DNA from: Deferribacteraceae bacterium UBA6793
Lineage (GTDB): Bacteria; Chrysiogenota; Deferribacteres; Deferribacterales; Geovibrionaceae
Length of the DNA: 64,000 nt
Direction: 5' to 3'
Assembly (NCBI GenBank): GCA_002452405.1
Contig: DKFP01000002.1
Location: 1-64,000 of the forward strand
Positions 15,780-24,174 of this stretch are shown here, piece after piece. The translations under genes were made by a program, and so were the position numbers. The notes beneath the pieces are model-generated. The model was not told the DNA's origin, searched no databases, and was given only the letters and a program-made list of their open reading frames with translations. Position 1 is the first letter of the stretch, and every line of letters starts with the position of its first letter.

Positions 15780-17147
15780 TCACACCAGACCGTATTTTTC
15801 CAGCTTATACCGCAAAGTGCCCCTTGGGATATTCAGCAGCTTTGAAGTGCGCAGAACGTTGGCTCCCGTTATAACAAGAGCCTCGGAAAGCAGTTGTTTT
15901 TCAATATTTTCAATGGCTGATTCAAAATCAAGCCCATCCGGAGGTATATGCAGAGTGTTCTGGGTAGCCCCTGTTTTCGGTTTTTCACCCGATATCTCCC
16001 GCGGAAGCATGTCGGGAGTGATCACTTCCTTGCTGTACATGATACAGATACGCTCCACAATATTCTTCATTTCGCGGATATTTCCGGGCCAGGGATATGC
16101 TTTGAACAGTTCCAGCGCCTCTTTGGAAACCTCGCGTATATCTTTTTTGAACTCCGTGCGATATCTTTTGATAAAATGGTCGAGCAGTGGCGCGATGTCC
16201 TCCGTACGCTCCCTTAGCGGCGGCAGAGACAGGGGAAAGACGTTCAGTCTGTAAAACAGGTCTTCCCTGAACTCCTTATTATTTATCGCAACCCGCAGGT
16301 CTTTGTTTGTCGCGGCGATTATCCGCACATCGATATCTATATTTCTGGTGCTGCCCAGTCTGCGTATCTTTCTCTCTTCCAAAACCCGCAGAAACTTAAC
16401 CTGCAAGTTCATGTCCATTTCGCCTATCTCATCCAGAAAGACAGTGCCGCCTGCGGCCTCTTCCAGCAATCCTGTTTTTCTTGTCTTCGCATCAGTGAAC
16501 GCGCCTTTTTCGTGCCCGAAAAGTTCCGATTCCAGAAGGTTATAAGGCAGAGAACCGCAGTTTATGTCCACAAACGGCTTATCCTTGCGCGGCGAAAGGT
16601 TGTGTATCGCTCTGGACACGACCTCCTTTCCTGTGCCGCTCTCTCCGGTGATAAGCACCGTCGCGGTCTCGTGTTTCGCCACCTCGCGAATCTTCATGAA
16701 AACGTCTGTCATGGCCGGACTTACGCCTACGACCTCCGGCAGAACGGATCCGTCCCTTTTAAATGATTTCAGTTCTCTTTTAAGGCTTCTGGTTTCGAGA
16801 GCAAGACGCACAATAAGGTGCAGGGCGTCGGCTTTGAAAGGTTTTTTGATATAGTCGTAAGCGCCCATTTTAAGCGCCTCCACGGCGCTCTCAACGGTTC
16901 CGTAACCTGTTATGATTATTACAAGAATCTCAGGATCTATCTCTTTCATCTCACGCAGGATATCAATGCCGCTGTCCCTGCCGAGGTTCAAATCGAGCAG
17001 AACAAGGTCGATATCGCCCTCTGTCAGCATATGTATTGATTCGTGCCTGTTCTGGGCAACAGCAACGTCGTAACCTTTAAGCGTCAGAGTTCTTTCGAGA
17101 TTTTCACGAATAAATATTTCATCATCGACAACCAGTATTTTTTCCAT
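15780..17147 (-). CDS. NtrC-family sigma-54-dependent response regulator
   Basis: A 455-residue activator: receiver domain (phospho-acceptor Asp52 in LLDLNLGRDSG), AAA+ domain and Fis-type helix-turn-helix at the C-terminus (RTSKLLNIPRGTLRYKL). Walker A GESGTGKE is at about 168-175. The sigma-54 contact loop reads GAFTDA (215-220) instead of GAFTGA, a variant seen in other family members. Start ATG 17147 gives the canonical MEKILVVDDE; ATG 17159 is an alternative. It is the third gene after a chemoreceptor and a histidine kinase. The RNA gene and palindromic sites next to it are its most likely targets. Confidence 0.93.
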   Translation of the reverse strand: MEKILVVDDEIFIRENLERTLTLKGYDVAVAQNRHESIHMLTEGDIDLVLLDLNLGRDSGIDILREMKEIDPEILVIIITGYGTVESAVEALKMGAYDYIKKPFKADALHLIVRLALETRSLKRELKSFKRDGSVLPEVVGVSPAMTDVFMKIREVAKHETATVLITGESGTGKEVVSRAIHNLSPRKDKPFVDINCGSLPYNLLESELFGHEKGAFTDAKTRKTGLLEEAAGGTVFLDEIGEMDMNLQVKFLRVLEERKIRRLGSTRNIDIDVRIIAATNKDLRVAINNKEFREDLFYRLNVFPLSLPPLRERTEDIAPLLDHFIKRYRTEFKKDIREVSKEALELFKAYPWPGNIREMKNIVERICIMYSKEVITPDMLPREISGEKPKTGATQNTLHIPPDGLDFESAIENIEKQLLSEALVITGANVLRTSKLLNIPRGTLRYKLEKYGLV

Positions 17148-17180
17148 ATAAAAATCCATGCGAATAATTGGGTGAAATAA

Positions 17181-17208
17181 AGTATAGGCGATTATGAAAA
17201 TATAGCAA
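17181..17208 (-). promoter_or_regulatory. possible sigma-70 promoter for the NtrC-type regulator
   Basis: On the minus strand TTGCTA (17208-17203) and TATACT (17186-17181) are separated by 16 bases. This would let the regulator be transcribed separately from the upstream kinase gene. Prediction by eye only. Confidence 0.4.
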
Positions 17209-17216
17209 GAAGAACA

Positions 17217-17232
17217 TGGCGGTTTTTCGCCA
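17217..17232. promoter_or_regulatory. third TGGC-N8-GCCA palindrome, in the kinase-regulator gap
   Basis: TGGCGGTTTTTCGCCA lies directly after the kinase stop codon and nine bases upstream of the candidate -35 box. It shares the TGGC...GCCA ends and A/T-rich centre of the sites at 15103 and 15144, which suggests autoregulation. It could also act as a weak terminator hairpin, although no good T-run follows on the minus strand. Confidence 0.5.
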
Positions 17233-18147
17233 TCACTTTATATTGAAAACAACACAAAAGTCAGTACCCTTTCCCACCTCGCTTGAAACCGTTATCTCGC
17301 CACCATGTCTGCGGACTATGTCCCGCACAACAGATAGCCCTATGCCTGTTCCGCCCTGTTTGTCTGTGAAAAAAGGCTCAAAAATCATGTGCTGCTTCTC
17401 TTCGGGGATACCGGCACCCGTATCAGCAAAATGAATATATATTTTATTATCAGAGACTTTCGCTGTCACTGTCAGATTTCCGCCACTTTCCATAGCCTGA
17501 ACGGCGTTTATCACAAGATTATGAAAAGCCTGTCGCAGCTTGCTGCCGTCTGCAAGGATATGAGGGATATCCGGTTCTATCTCGGTGTGCACGACAACTC
17601 TGTTAATGACACACAGCTTATGATTAAGCATGAGCACTTCCGAGAGTACAACGGCAACATCCTCATCACCCATGGCGCGCACATCGCTTCCTGAATATGT
17701 CAGAACATCGGTGAGCATCTGTTCGAGCCTGTCAATCTCAGCTATCGCCATCCGCAGGAGGTGCTTTTCATTCTCGGCGCAGGTCAGCCTGTCATGTATA
17801 TCGTCCAGAAGAACGCCGATACCTGTCAAAGGGTTGCGCATCTCGTGCGCAAGTGAAGGTATTATTTCACCCAGAGACATCAGTTTCGCCGCGCGTTCGC
17901 GCTCCGCGACGTTCTCAAGGATAACGAGCCTGTGCTCGCTTTCGCCGACGTTTTCGGATGTCACGGAATAGTCCGACACCAGACCGCCTTTCAGAAGACG
18001 CAGTTTCCCCCCGTCCGCAGCGTTTTTAAGTTTTTCGCCGGCATCCGTCTCTTTAAGTAGCAGACTGCCGACCCCGTCCGCATAGACAGTGTCTCCGTTT
18101 CCGTCGATAATAATAATGGCTCTGTAAAACTTCAGAAATCTGTTCAT
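17233..18147 (-). CDS. cytoplasmic histidine kinase with PAS-like input domain
   Basis: A 304-residue kinase with no membrane helix. Residues 1-85 look like a reduced PAS domain (IIIIDGNGDTVYADG). The phospho-acceptor His101 is in LAHEMRNPLTGI, and the ATPase motifs are NLVINAVQAM, DTGAGIPEE and GGTGIGLSVV. The class resembles NtrB, FlrB and AtoS, which pair with NtrC-type regulators, as this one does with the gene 85 bases downstream. Its ATG directly follows the chemoreceptor stop, so the receptor and kinase are co-transcribed. A soluble kinase in such an operon may sense a cytoplasmic ligand or take its signal from the receptor. Confidence 0.9.
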   Translation of the reverse strand: MNRFLKFYRAIIIIDGNGDTVYADGVGSLLLKETDAGEKLKNAADGGKLRLLKGGLVSDYSVTSENVGESEHRLVILENVAERERAAKLMSLGEIIPSLAHEMRNPLTGIGVLLDDIHDRLTCAENEKHLLRMAIAEIDRLEQMLTDVLTYSGSDVRAMGDEDVAVVLSEVLMLNHKLCVINRVVVHTEIEPDIPHILADGSKLRQAFHNLVINAVQAMESGGNLTVTAKVSDNKIYIHFADTGAGIPEEKQHMIFEPFFTDKQGGTGIGLSVVRDIVRRHGGEITVSSEVGKGTDFCVVFNIK

Positions 18148-19779
18148 CTACACCCTGAATCTTTCCACCATGGTGTTAAGGTGCGCTGCCTGCTGCGCGA
18201 GCTGATCTATTGTGCTGTTCACTTCAGTCATGGTGTTTACGTTCTGCTCCAGCCCTTCGGACATCTGAACCGCATTTTCATTTACATTCTGGATACCTTC
18301 ACTCTGTTCGCCGATGGCGAGACGTACGGCACCGATGCTGAGGTTTACGTCGGTAATAGCGTCTACAATCTTTCTGAAAGACGAGTCCGTCTGTTCGATA
18401 AGTTTGCTGCCCTGCTCAATATTTTTCTCAGCGTCGCCCATCTCGGTGGATGCTGATTTTGTATCGGCTACAAAAGTTCTTATGATTGAACCTATCTCCG
18501 AAGTCGCGGACTGAGTTCTCTCCGCAAGTTTTCTCACTTCGTCGGCGACAACGGCAAAGCCTCTGCCCGCCTCACCGGCTCTTGCCGCTTCGATTGCGGC
18601 ATTAAGTGCAAGAAGGTTTGTCTGGTCGGCGATATCGCTTATTACGTTCAATATTTCGCCAATCTGTCCGGAAGAGGTCGTAAGGTTTTCGATGGTTTCG
18701 GCAAGTTTTTCTGTGGAATGGGTGATACTCACCATTCCTTTTTTCACCATATCAAGTTTCTCCGCTCCGTCCTTTGTGCTGTCCACAGCCTCGTTCAGCG
18801 GAACGGAAGCCTGCTGTATGTTGTCCACCATAACTTCGCTGGTGGCGCTTATCTCGCTGATGGCGGATGCTATCGATTCAACCTGACGAGAACGCTCCAT
18901 AAAGGTTTCCGTCATATTTTTCATGGTTGAGTTAAGCTCTTCCGCGCTGACGCTGACGCCCGATGCATTCTCTTTAACGTCGGAAACGATCTCCTGAATA
19001 CTGCCGACAAAGCTGTCGAAATATCCGGACATTTCACCTATCTCGTCTTTTGTTTTTATGCCTATACGACGGGTAAGGTCGCCCTTGCCGCCTGTGAAAT
19101 CTTTCAGGATATGAATGAAGCTGTACAGCCTTTTGATAACCGCAGTGTACACGAAAAGGTATATCAGACCGGACAAAACGGCTATAGAGATCGATGTGAG
19201 GTAAACCCAGAATGCAGCCGAGCTGACCGCTGTTCTATTGATGTCCGAAGCTATTTCATATTCGTTTGTTATGGAGGATATCAAAAGCTCTATCTCAGAG
19301 CTGTTTTCACTGGCGATGCCGTCTATCTTATCGTCAAGAGCGGCAAACACATCGTTATCCGCACCACTTTTAACAGCGTTGAAAAGTTCGCTCTCAATGA
19401 CTATTTTCTGTTTCGCAAAAAGTGACAGTATCTTATCTATGTTTTCCTTCTCCTCATCCTTATCGGCATACGATCGGAAGGCGGGTGACATTTCATCTAT
19501 CTCTTTGTAATACGTGTTCAGTTCCTCCAGAAGTTCCGGAGCAATCTGCATCGAATCTTTATCAACTATTACGTCCATAGCAGCCAGCGCGATACCGCTG
19601 TTATAGGTTTTCAGGTGGTTAACATCCAGTATCTGTCGCGCGCGCTCATCCTGCGTCTTTGAGGCGTATTCTGCACTGGACAGTTTGATTCCAAGATATA
19701 CTGCGGTAAAAACGGAAACTGCGAATAATACAGCGAAAAAAGCGTTAAGTTTTGCCTTGATGGTCATGCGGCACCTCAA
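18148..19779 (-). CDS. methyl-accepting chemotaxis protein (four-helix-bundle sensor)
   Basis: A 543-residue receptor: TM1 near 9-29, a periplasmic helical bundle of about 155 residues rich in Glu and Asp, TM2 near 188-210, HAMP, then the long cytoplasmic coiled coil. The hairpin tip that binds CheA/CheW reads DQTNLLALNAAIEAARAGEAG. There is no CheR-docking pentapeptide; it ends MVERFRV. It is the first gene of an operon with a histidine kinase and an NtrC-type regulator, an unusual partner for a chemoreceptor. The periplasmic bundle gives no ligand clue. Confidence 0.93.
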   Translation of the reverse strand: MRCRMTIKAKLNAFFAVLFAVSVFTAVYLGIKLSSAEYASKTQDERARQILDVNHLKTYNSGIALAAMDVIVDKDSMQIAPELLEELNTYYKEIDEMSPAFRSYADKDEEKENIDKILSLFAKQKIVIESELFNAVKSGADNDVFAALDDKIDGIASENSSEIELLISSITNEYEIASDINRTAVSSAAFWVYLTSISIAVLSGLIYLFVYTAVIKRLYSFIHILKDFTGGKGDLTRRIGIKTKDEIGEMSGYFDSFVGSIQEIVSDVKENASGVSVSAEELNSTMKNMTETFMERSRQVESIASAISEISATSEVMVDNIQQASVPLNEAVDSTKDGAEKLDMVKKGMVSITHSTEKLAETIENLTTSSGQIGEILNVISDIADQTNLLALNAAIEAARAGEAGRGFAVVADEVRKLAERTQSATSEIGSIIRTFVADTKSASTEMGDAEKNIEQGSKLIEQTDSSFRKIVDAITDVNLSIGAVRLAIGEQSEGIQNVNENAVQMSEGLEQNVNTMTEVNSTIDQLAQQAAHLNTMVERFRV

Positions 19780-19844
19780 AAAATCAAATAAACATCTAAC
19801 TTACTATACCGATTCAATCTTAATTTAACAAGTGAATGTTCCCT

Positions 19845-21038
19845 TTATATTCTTCCCTTGCGGCGCAGCCAGATAAACAGGAACGGCCATATTACAAGCA
19901 CAGCAAGGGACACACAGGCGATGAGCAGTCCGTAAAACCGCAGCGGGTCTGTGTGGGGCAGTGTAACCAGCCACATGCTAAGAGCGCCCGCCATGAACTG
20001 ATAAAAAACCATGAACGACGAAGCTGAACCTATATCCGTGCGCACCTGCTCAAGAACGAGGCTTGAACTGACAGGTCTGTTAAAACCTGTGAAAAATGCG
20101 AAAATGAACATACCTGCGGCGAAAAACTCATAGCCATTATGGTTGAACAGCAGAACAAAAAGACCGCCTGCAAAGGCTCCTATAAAGCCGACGGTGAGCA
20201 TACGCGACTGTTTCAGCCTGACGGAGAGCTTCGCGCTGGCAAATGAACCGGCCATGGCACAAACAGCGTTCATGCCGAAAAGGATACTGAAAAGCTGACC
20301 GGAAAGTCCGTATATATTTATATAAGCGATAGGGGAAAAAGCTATGAAACCGTAAAAAGGGGAGATTGAAAGCCCCATGACTGTGGTAGCCGCAGCATAT
20401 TCTCTGTTGAACAGCAACGACTTATACCGCAGAAACATCGAAACCATGCTTCCTTTTGTTAACTCTTTCGCCGTCTCCTCGTATCCCATTGCTATTATGG
20501 AAGTTATGAGCACCATGGAGCCCTGAGTAAAGAATATCAGTCTCCACGAACCAAACCCAAGAAGCATCGTGCCGATGGACGGAGCAACCATTGGTGCAAC
20601 GGCAAGAATCACGCCGATATATGCCAGCGCCTTCTGACGTTCCGCGCCATCATATTTGTCCCTGCAAATCGCCATCACCATAGCGGAAGGCGCGGCGGCG
20701 CCCATACCCTGAATAATGCGGAACACTATCAGCATATACGGATTCGAGGCAAACCCGCACAGAAAACTGGACACAACAAACAACCATAACCCGAAAAGCA
20801 GAACGGGTCTTCGCCCGAACCTGTCCGAAAGAGGACCGAAAAGCAGCAGAGACGTGCTGAATGAAGCAAACCAGAGCACCAGCGAAAGGTTCACCACGGA
20901 AACGTGAACGTTCCAGTCCGCCGCTATCTTAGGAATGGCGGCAAGGTACATGTCCGTTGCCAGAGGCGGAGTTGCTCCAATCAGAGACAGAAATATAATA
21001 TAAAGTGACGGATTTTTTATTTTGAATGAACTGAACAT
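19845..21038 (-). CDS. MFS multidrug exporter, Bcr/CflA family
   Basis: The 397-residue, twelve-helix transporter has hallmarks of the Bcr/CflA drug:H+ antiporter branch: GATPPLATDMYLAAIPKIA in helix 1, GPLSDRFGRRPVLL between helices 2 and 3, and IIQGMGAAAPSAMVMAICRDKY in helix 4. It would export drugs or small metabolites across the inner membrane; the substrate is not predictable. It is transcribed away from zntB and appears to be a single-gene unit, with GGAGAGAAGG just upstream of the ATG. Confidence 0.9.
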   Translation of the reverse strand: MFSSFKIKNPSLYIIFLSLIGATPPLATDMYLAAIPKIAADWNVHVSVVNLSLVLWFASFSTSLLLFGPLSDRFGRRPVLLFGLWLFVVSSFLCGFASNPYMLIVFRIIQGMGAAAPSAMVMAICRDKYDGAERQKALAYIGVILAVAPMVAPSIGTMLLGFGSWRLIFFTQGSMVLITSIIAMGYEETAKELTKGSMVSMFLRYKSLLFNREYAAATTVMGLSISPFYGFIAFSPIAYINIYGLSGQLFSILFGMNAVCAMAGSFASAKLSVRLKQSRMLTVGFIGAFAGGLFVLLFNHNGYEFFAAGMFIFAFFTGFNRPVSSSLVLEQVRTDIGSASSFMVFYQFMAGALSMWLVTLPHTDPLRFYGLLIACVSLAVLVIWPFLFIWLRRKGRI

Positions 21039-21109
21039 GGAAACCTTCTCTCCAAATAATATAGAACACTTACGCTATATCAGGTATACTACATCTGAGG
21101 CAATATACA

Positions 21110-22090
21110 ATGGATAAATCATATATCACATATAGTTTTATACTATCAGACACAAACGGATGGATAGACACCGACCGCACTCATCCTTCGGAAAATATCA
21201 AAAGAAGACTCTCGTGGGTGCACATGGAAGCGGACAGCGAAAGAACCAAAAACTGGCTTTATGAGCAGGAGAACATTGACCAGCTTGCCATCGAAAGCCT
21301 GCTGGAAGAGGACACCCGACCCCGAACTGTTTTCTATCAGAACGGATATATGCTGAACCTGCGCGGCGTGAACCTGAACACCGAACAGGATCCCCACGAC
21401 ATGGTGTCCATACGGCTCTTTATTCAACCTGAGAGGATAATCTCCACGTCAAAGCGACAGTGCCACGCCGTTGAAGACATAGCGGCTGCTCTTAAAGCCG
21501 ACGATGTGCCGAGGACGTCCGGAGAGTTTGTCACCCTTCTGCTGGAACTGCTCACGGAGCGCGCGGAAAGCTACATAACCGACCTTAAAGACAGCACTTA
21601 TGAGCTGGAATACAAAATAATCGATGAATCTGACATTAATCAGCGCAGGCAGATATCCGAAATACGCCGCGCAGTGATAACTTTCACCCGCTATTTTTCA
21701 CCGCAAAAAGACGCAGCTGCAAAACTGGCTTCGGCAAAGGGCTGCCTTTTTGACGCATCTCAGGAACAGCGTATTCAGGAGTGCATAAACAAGATAAGCA
21801 AATTCATAGAAGATCTGGACGCGCTGGATAACAGGTGCTACGTTCTTCAGGACGAGGTCGCGGCTATAACCAACGACAGGATAAACAGAAACATGTATTT
21901 CATATCCATGATGGCGGCGGTTTTCCTGCCTGTGACGTTTCTCACGGGGCTTTTCGGTGTGAACCTCGGCGGCATACCCGGCGGAAAAAGCGAAAAGGGA
22001 TTTATTGTGTTCATAATAGTTCTTGTGCTGGTTATAATTATTCAGGTTTACGCTTTCAAAAGATCGGAAAGGTTCAATCGCAGACCGTGA
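21110..22090 (+). CDS. zntB: ZntB-type zinc / CorA-family metal ion transporter
   Basis: The 326-residue protein has a large cytoplasmic domain (1-255) with long coiled helices, then two C-terminal membrane helices. The pore signature before the last helix is GLFGVNLGGIPGG. The GVN instead of GMN, followed by GGIPG, marks the ZntB branch, which moves Zn2+ by proton-coupled transport; direction has been debated. GAGG precedes the ATG. The 3' end overlaps the convergent gene by 17 bases. Confidence 0.88.
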   Translation: MDKSYITYSFILSDTNGWIDTDRTHPSENIKRRLSWVHMEADSERTKNWLYEQENIDQLAIESLLEEDTRPRTVFYQNGYMLNLRGVNLNTEQDPHDMVSIRLFIQPERIISTSKRQCHAVEDIAAALKADDVPRTSGEFVTLLLELLTERAESYITDLKDSTYELEYKIIDESDINQRRQISEIRRAVITFTRYFSPQKDAAAKLASAKGCLFDASQEQRIQECINKISKFIEDLDALDNRCYVLQDEVAAITNDRINRNMYFISMMAAVFLPVTFLTGLFGVNLGGIPGGKSEKGFIVFIIVLVLVIIIQVYAFKRSERFNRRP

Positions 22091-22349
22091 GCGAACACAG
22101 GCGAAATTCTTTGCCCAGTTTCAGCCCCGCTTTGTCCAGAGCGGTTTCAATGCGCTTGCGCGCCTTTTTCTCACCGATACCGTCGGAAGAAACATAAAAT
22201 ACTTTTTCAGTTATCACAAACCTGACCTCTGAAATGCCCTTCTCTTTCTTAATTTCATCAATGAATGCAAAGACGCAGGGGACACATACGGTTCCGTATT
22301 CAAACCCCATACCTTCGACAAATATTTTGTATTTTTCCATACTGTTCAC
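22074..22349 (-). CDS. small HMA-like protein with a CxxC pair
   Basis: A 91-residue product (82-88 residues if internal ATGs are used) with the pattern FEYGTVCVPCVFAFIDEIKKEKGISEVRFVI. A CxxC after a beta strand followed by a helix, then GISEV, resembles heavy-metal-associated (HMA) domains, but the loop preceding the cysteines is atypical. A further cysteine pair, LCSLTVCD, ends the protein. It may bind a metal ion or act in redox chemistry. It converges on zntB with overlap, suggesting but not proving a metal theme. Confidence 0.6.
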   Translation of the reverse strand: MNSMEKYKIFVEGMGFEYGTVCVPCVFAFIDEIKKEKGISEVRFVITEKVFYVSSDGIGEKKARKRIETALDKAGLKLGKEFRLCSLTVCD

Positions 22350-22543
22350 CGCTTAGAGTGTTAATATACACTTTTCTACGGATTTTTCAAATAAGACATT
22401 TTTTATCCTTTTTTATTAAATATTCCTGTAAATGCTGTTTCCGTTGTCTGCTACCAGTTTGTATGGTGGCTAAAACGCATTTTTTAGAGGACAAGCGTCG
22501 ATATTTTTGTTATCATCCAGTCAACACAAACAGAGGTTTTTAT

Positions 22544-24139
22544 ATGAAGTTAAGCATTATGCAAAAACTCTTTATTCCCACTTCCGTGGTTTTTCTAATC
22601 ATAATAGCATCTTTTGTAACCAACTGGATCGTCATAGATGGGCAGGAAAAGGATGCACTCATTGTAAATCTGGGTGGTCGTCAGCGTATGCTCACACAGA
22701 AAATGACCAAAGAGATACTCATCTACGAACTTGGCGTAGTTTCGAAAGAGGAAGCCAAAAAGAGCATCCTCAGTTCAGTGAAAAACTTTGATATGACCCT
22801 TAAAGGGCTAATAAACTCAGGCGAGGTTCCTGTTTCAAACGATCCGGAAGGCGAAAAAGTCTTCATAGATGCTGTCGGCGATCCTGCGCACAATCAGCTG
22901 GAAAAGGTTGCTCAGGAGTGGAACACGTTCTCCGGCAATATCACGAAATATCTTGAAACAGGCGACAAGCAAGCGCTCAACTACGTCATGCAGAACAATA
23001 TGCCCCTGCTGACTGAAATGAACAAAGCTGTGACCATGCTTCAGGAGGCTTCTGAATCAAAGGTCACTAATATGCTCCGTATGCAGCTTTTTTTCACTGT
23101 GATAATAATAGCTTCCATTCTTCTGTTGATGATCGCCTCTAAGATAATGATAGGCTTCATAAATAATTTCAAAGACAGGATGCGTGACATATCCGAAGGC
23201 GATGGCGACCTGCGCCTCAGACTGAACGTTAAGAGTCACGACGAGATAGGCACAGCGGCAAAATACGTAGATCACTTCATAGACACGGTTCACCGCGTTG
23301 TATCATCGACAATGCGCAACGCCGACGAAACATACGAGTCAAGCATCAGGCTTTCATCCACAGCGGAATCACTTTCAAACAACATACACGAGCAGATGGA
23401 GCTTGTTTCAAAGAGCGGAGAGCTCACATCAGAGGTAGGCAAAGAACTGGACATGACCGAAGAGATGGCTGTCACCACCACAGAGGTCATAGAAAAGGGA
23501 AACAAGCAGCTTGAAGAATTTACTGTGCACCTGAACACATTTTCCGCATCAATAGTTCAGGACAGCAAAAGACAGTCCGAGCTTTCCGAGCGCATCAAGG
23601 CGCTTAACGAGCAGATGGCGCAGATTTCAAGCGTTCTGGGCATGATAGCCGACATTGCCGACCAGACAAACCTGCTGGCGCTTAACGCATCCATAGAAGC
23701 CGCGAGAGCGGGCGAACACGGGCGCGGATTTGCCGTTGTCGCCGACGAGGTCAGAAAACTTGCCGAGCGAACCCAGGCGTCTCTGAGCACCATAAACTCA
23801 ACCACGGGCGAGCTGGTGGACAGCGTTGAGTCCATAAGCAGAGAGACGGATAAACTTTCGAAAAAAATTCTGGGTGTCGCAGACCAGTCAAACGACCTTA
23901 TAAGTCTGGCAAACAATACGAAAAACGATCTGGGGGTTTCGCTGAACACCTCCGCAACTCTCGTAGGCAAAACAACTCTCATCGCCACCAGAACTAAAGA
24001 GCTGATCCTGATCATGCAGCAGCTTTACAGCCTTTCAGAACGCAACACCCATGCCGGTGACGACGTAAGCCAGATTGCCGCGTCACTTAACGCAAAGGCG
24101 ATGGAGCTTTCGTCCATGCTGAAACATTTCTCCGTATAA
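22544..24139 (+). CDS. methyl-accepting chemotaxis protein with PilJ-type sensor
   Basis: A 531-residue receptor from ATG 22544 (AGAGG seven bases upstream; the open frame extends to 22265 but that part is not protein-like). TM1 is followed by IVNLGGRQRMLTQKMTKEI, the PilJ/NarX-type sensing motif, then TM2 near 185-205, HAMP and a signalling domain with DQTNLLALNASIEAARAGEHG. PilJ domains sense nitrate or nitrite in NarX-like proteins, so a role in nitrate taxis is possible but not proven. There is no docking pentapeptide (ends MLKHFSV). Confidence 0.92.
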   Translation: MKLSIMQKLFIPTSVVFLIIIASFVTNWIVIDGQEKDALIVNLGGRQRMLTQKMTKEILIYELGVVSKEEAKKSILSSVKNFDMTLKGLINSGEVPVSNDPEGEKVFIDAVGDPAHNQLEKVAQEWNTFSGNITKYLETGDKQALNYVMQNNMPLLTEMNKAVTMLQEASESKVTNMLRMQLFFTVIIIASILLLMIASKIMIGFINNFKDRMRDISEGDGDLRLRLNVKSHDEIGTAAKYVDHFIDTVHRVVSSTMRNADETYESSIRLSSTAESLSNNIHEQMELVSKSGELTSEVGKELDMTEEMAVTTTEVIEKGNKQLEEFTVHLNTFSASIVQDSKRQSELSERIKALNEQMAQISSVLGMIADIADQTNLLALNASIEAARAGEHGRGFAVVADEVRKLAERTQASLSTINSTTGELVDSVESISRETDKLSKKILGVADQSNDLISLANNTKNDLGVSLNTSATLVGKTTLIATRTKELILIMQQLYSLSERNTHAGDDVSQIAASLNAKAMELSSMLKHFSV

Positions 24140-24148
24140 AACAGAAAA

Positions 24149-24174
24149 GGCGGTGTCACCCACCGCCATTTTTT
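24149..24174 (+). terminator. terminator of the PilJ-type receptor gene
   Basis: GGCGGTG (24149-24155) pairs with CACCGCC (24161-24167), then ATTTTTT. The right arm lies inside the last codons of the convergent photolyase gene. Confidence 0.8.

Noticed and set aside
22464..22482. GG-N10-GC sequence upstream of the PilJ-type receptor
   Set aside because: The -12 half reads ACGCA and the -24 half TGGTGG; too weak to call sigma-54.
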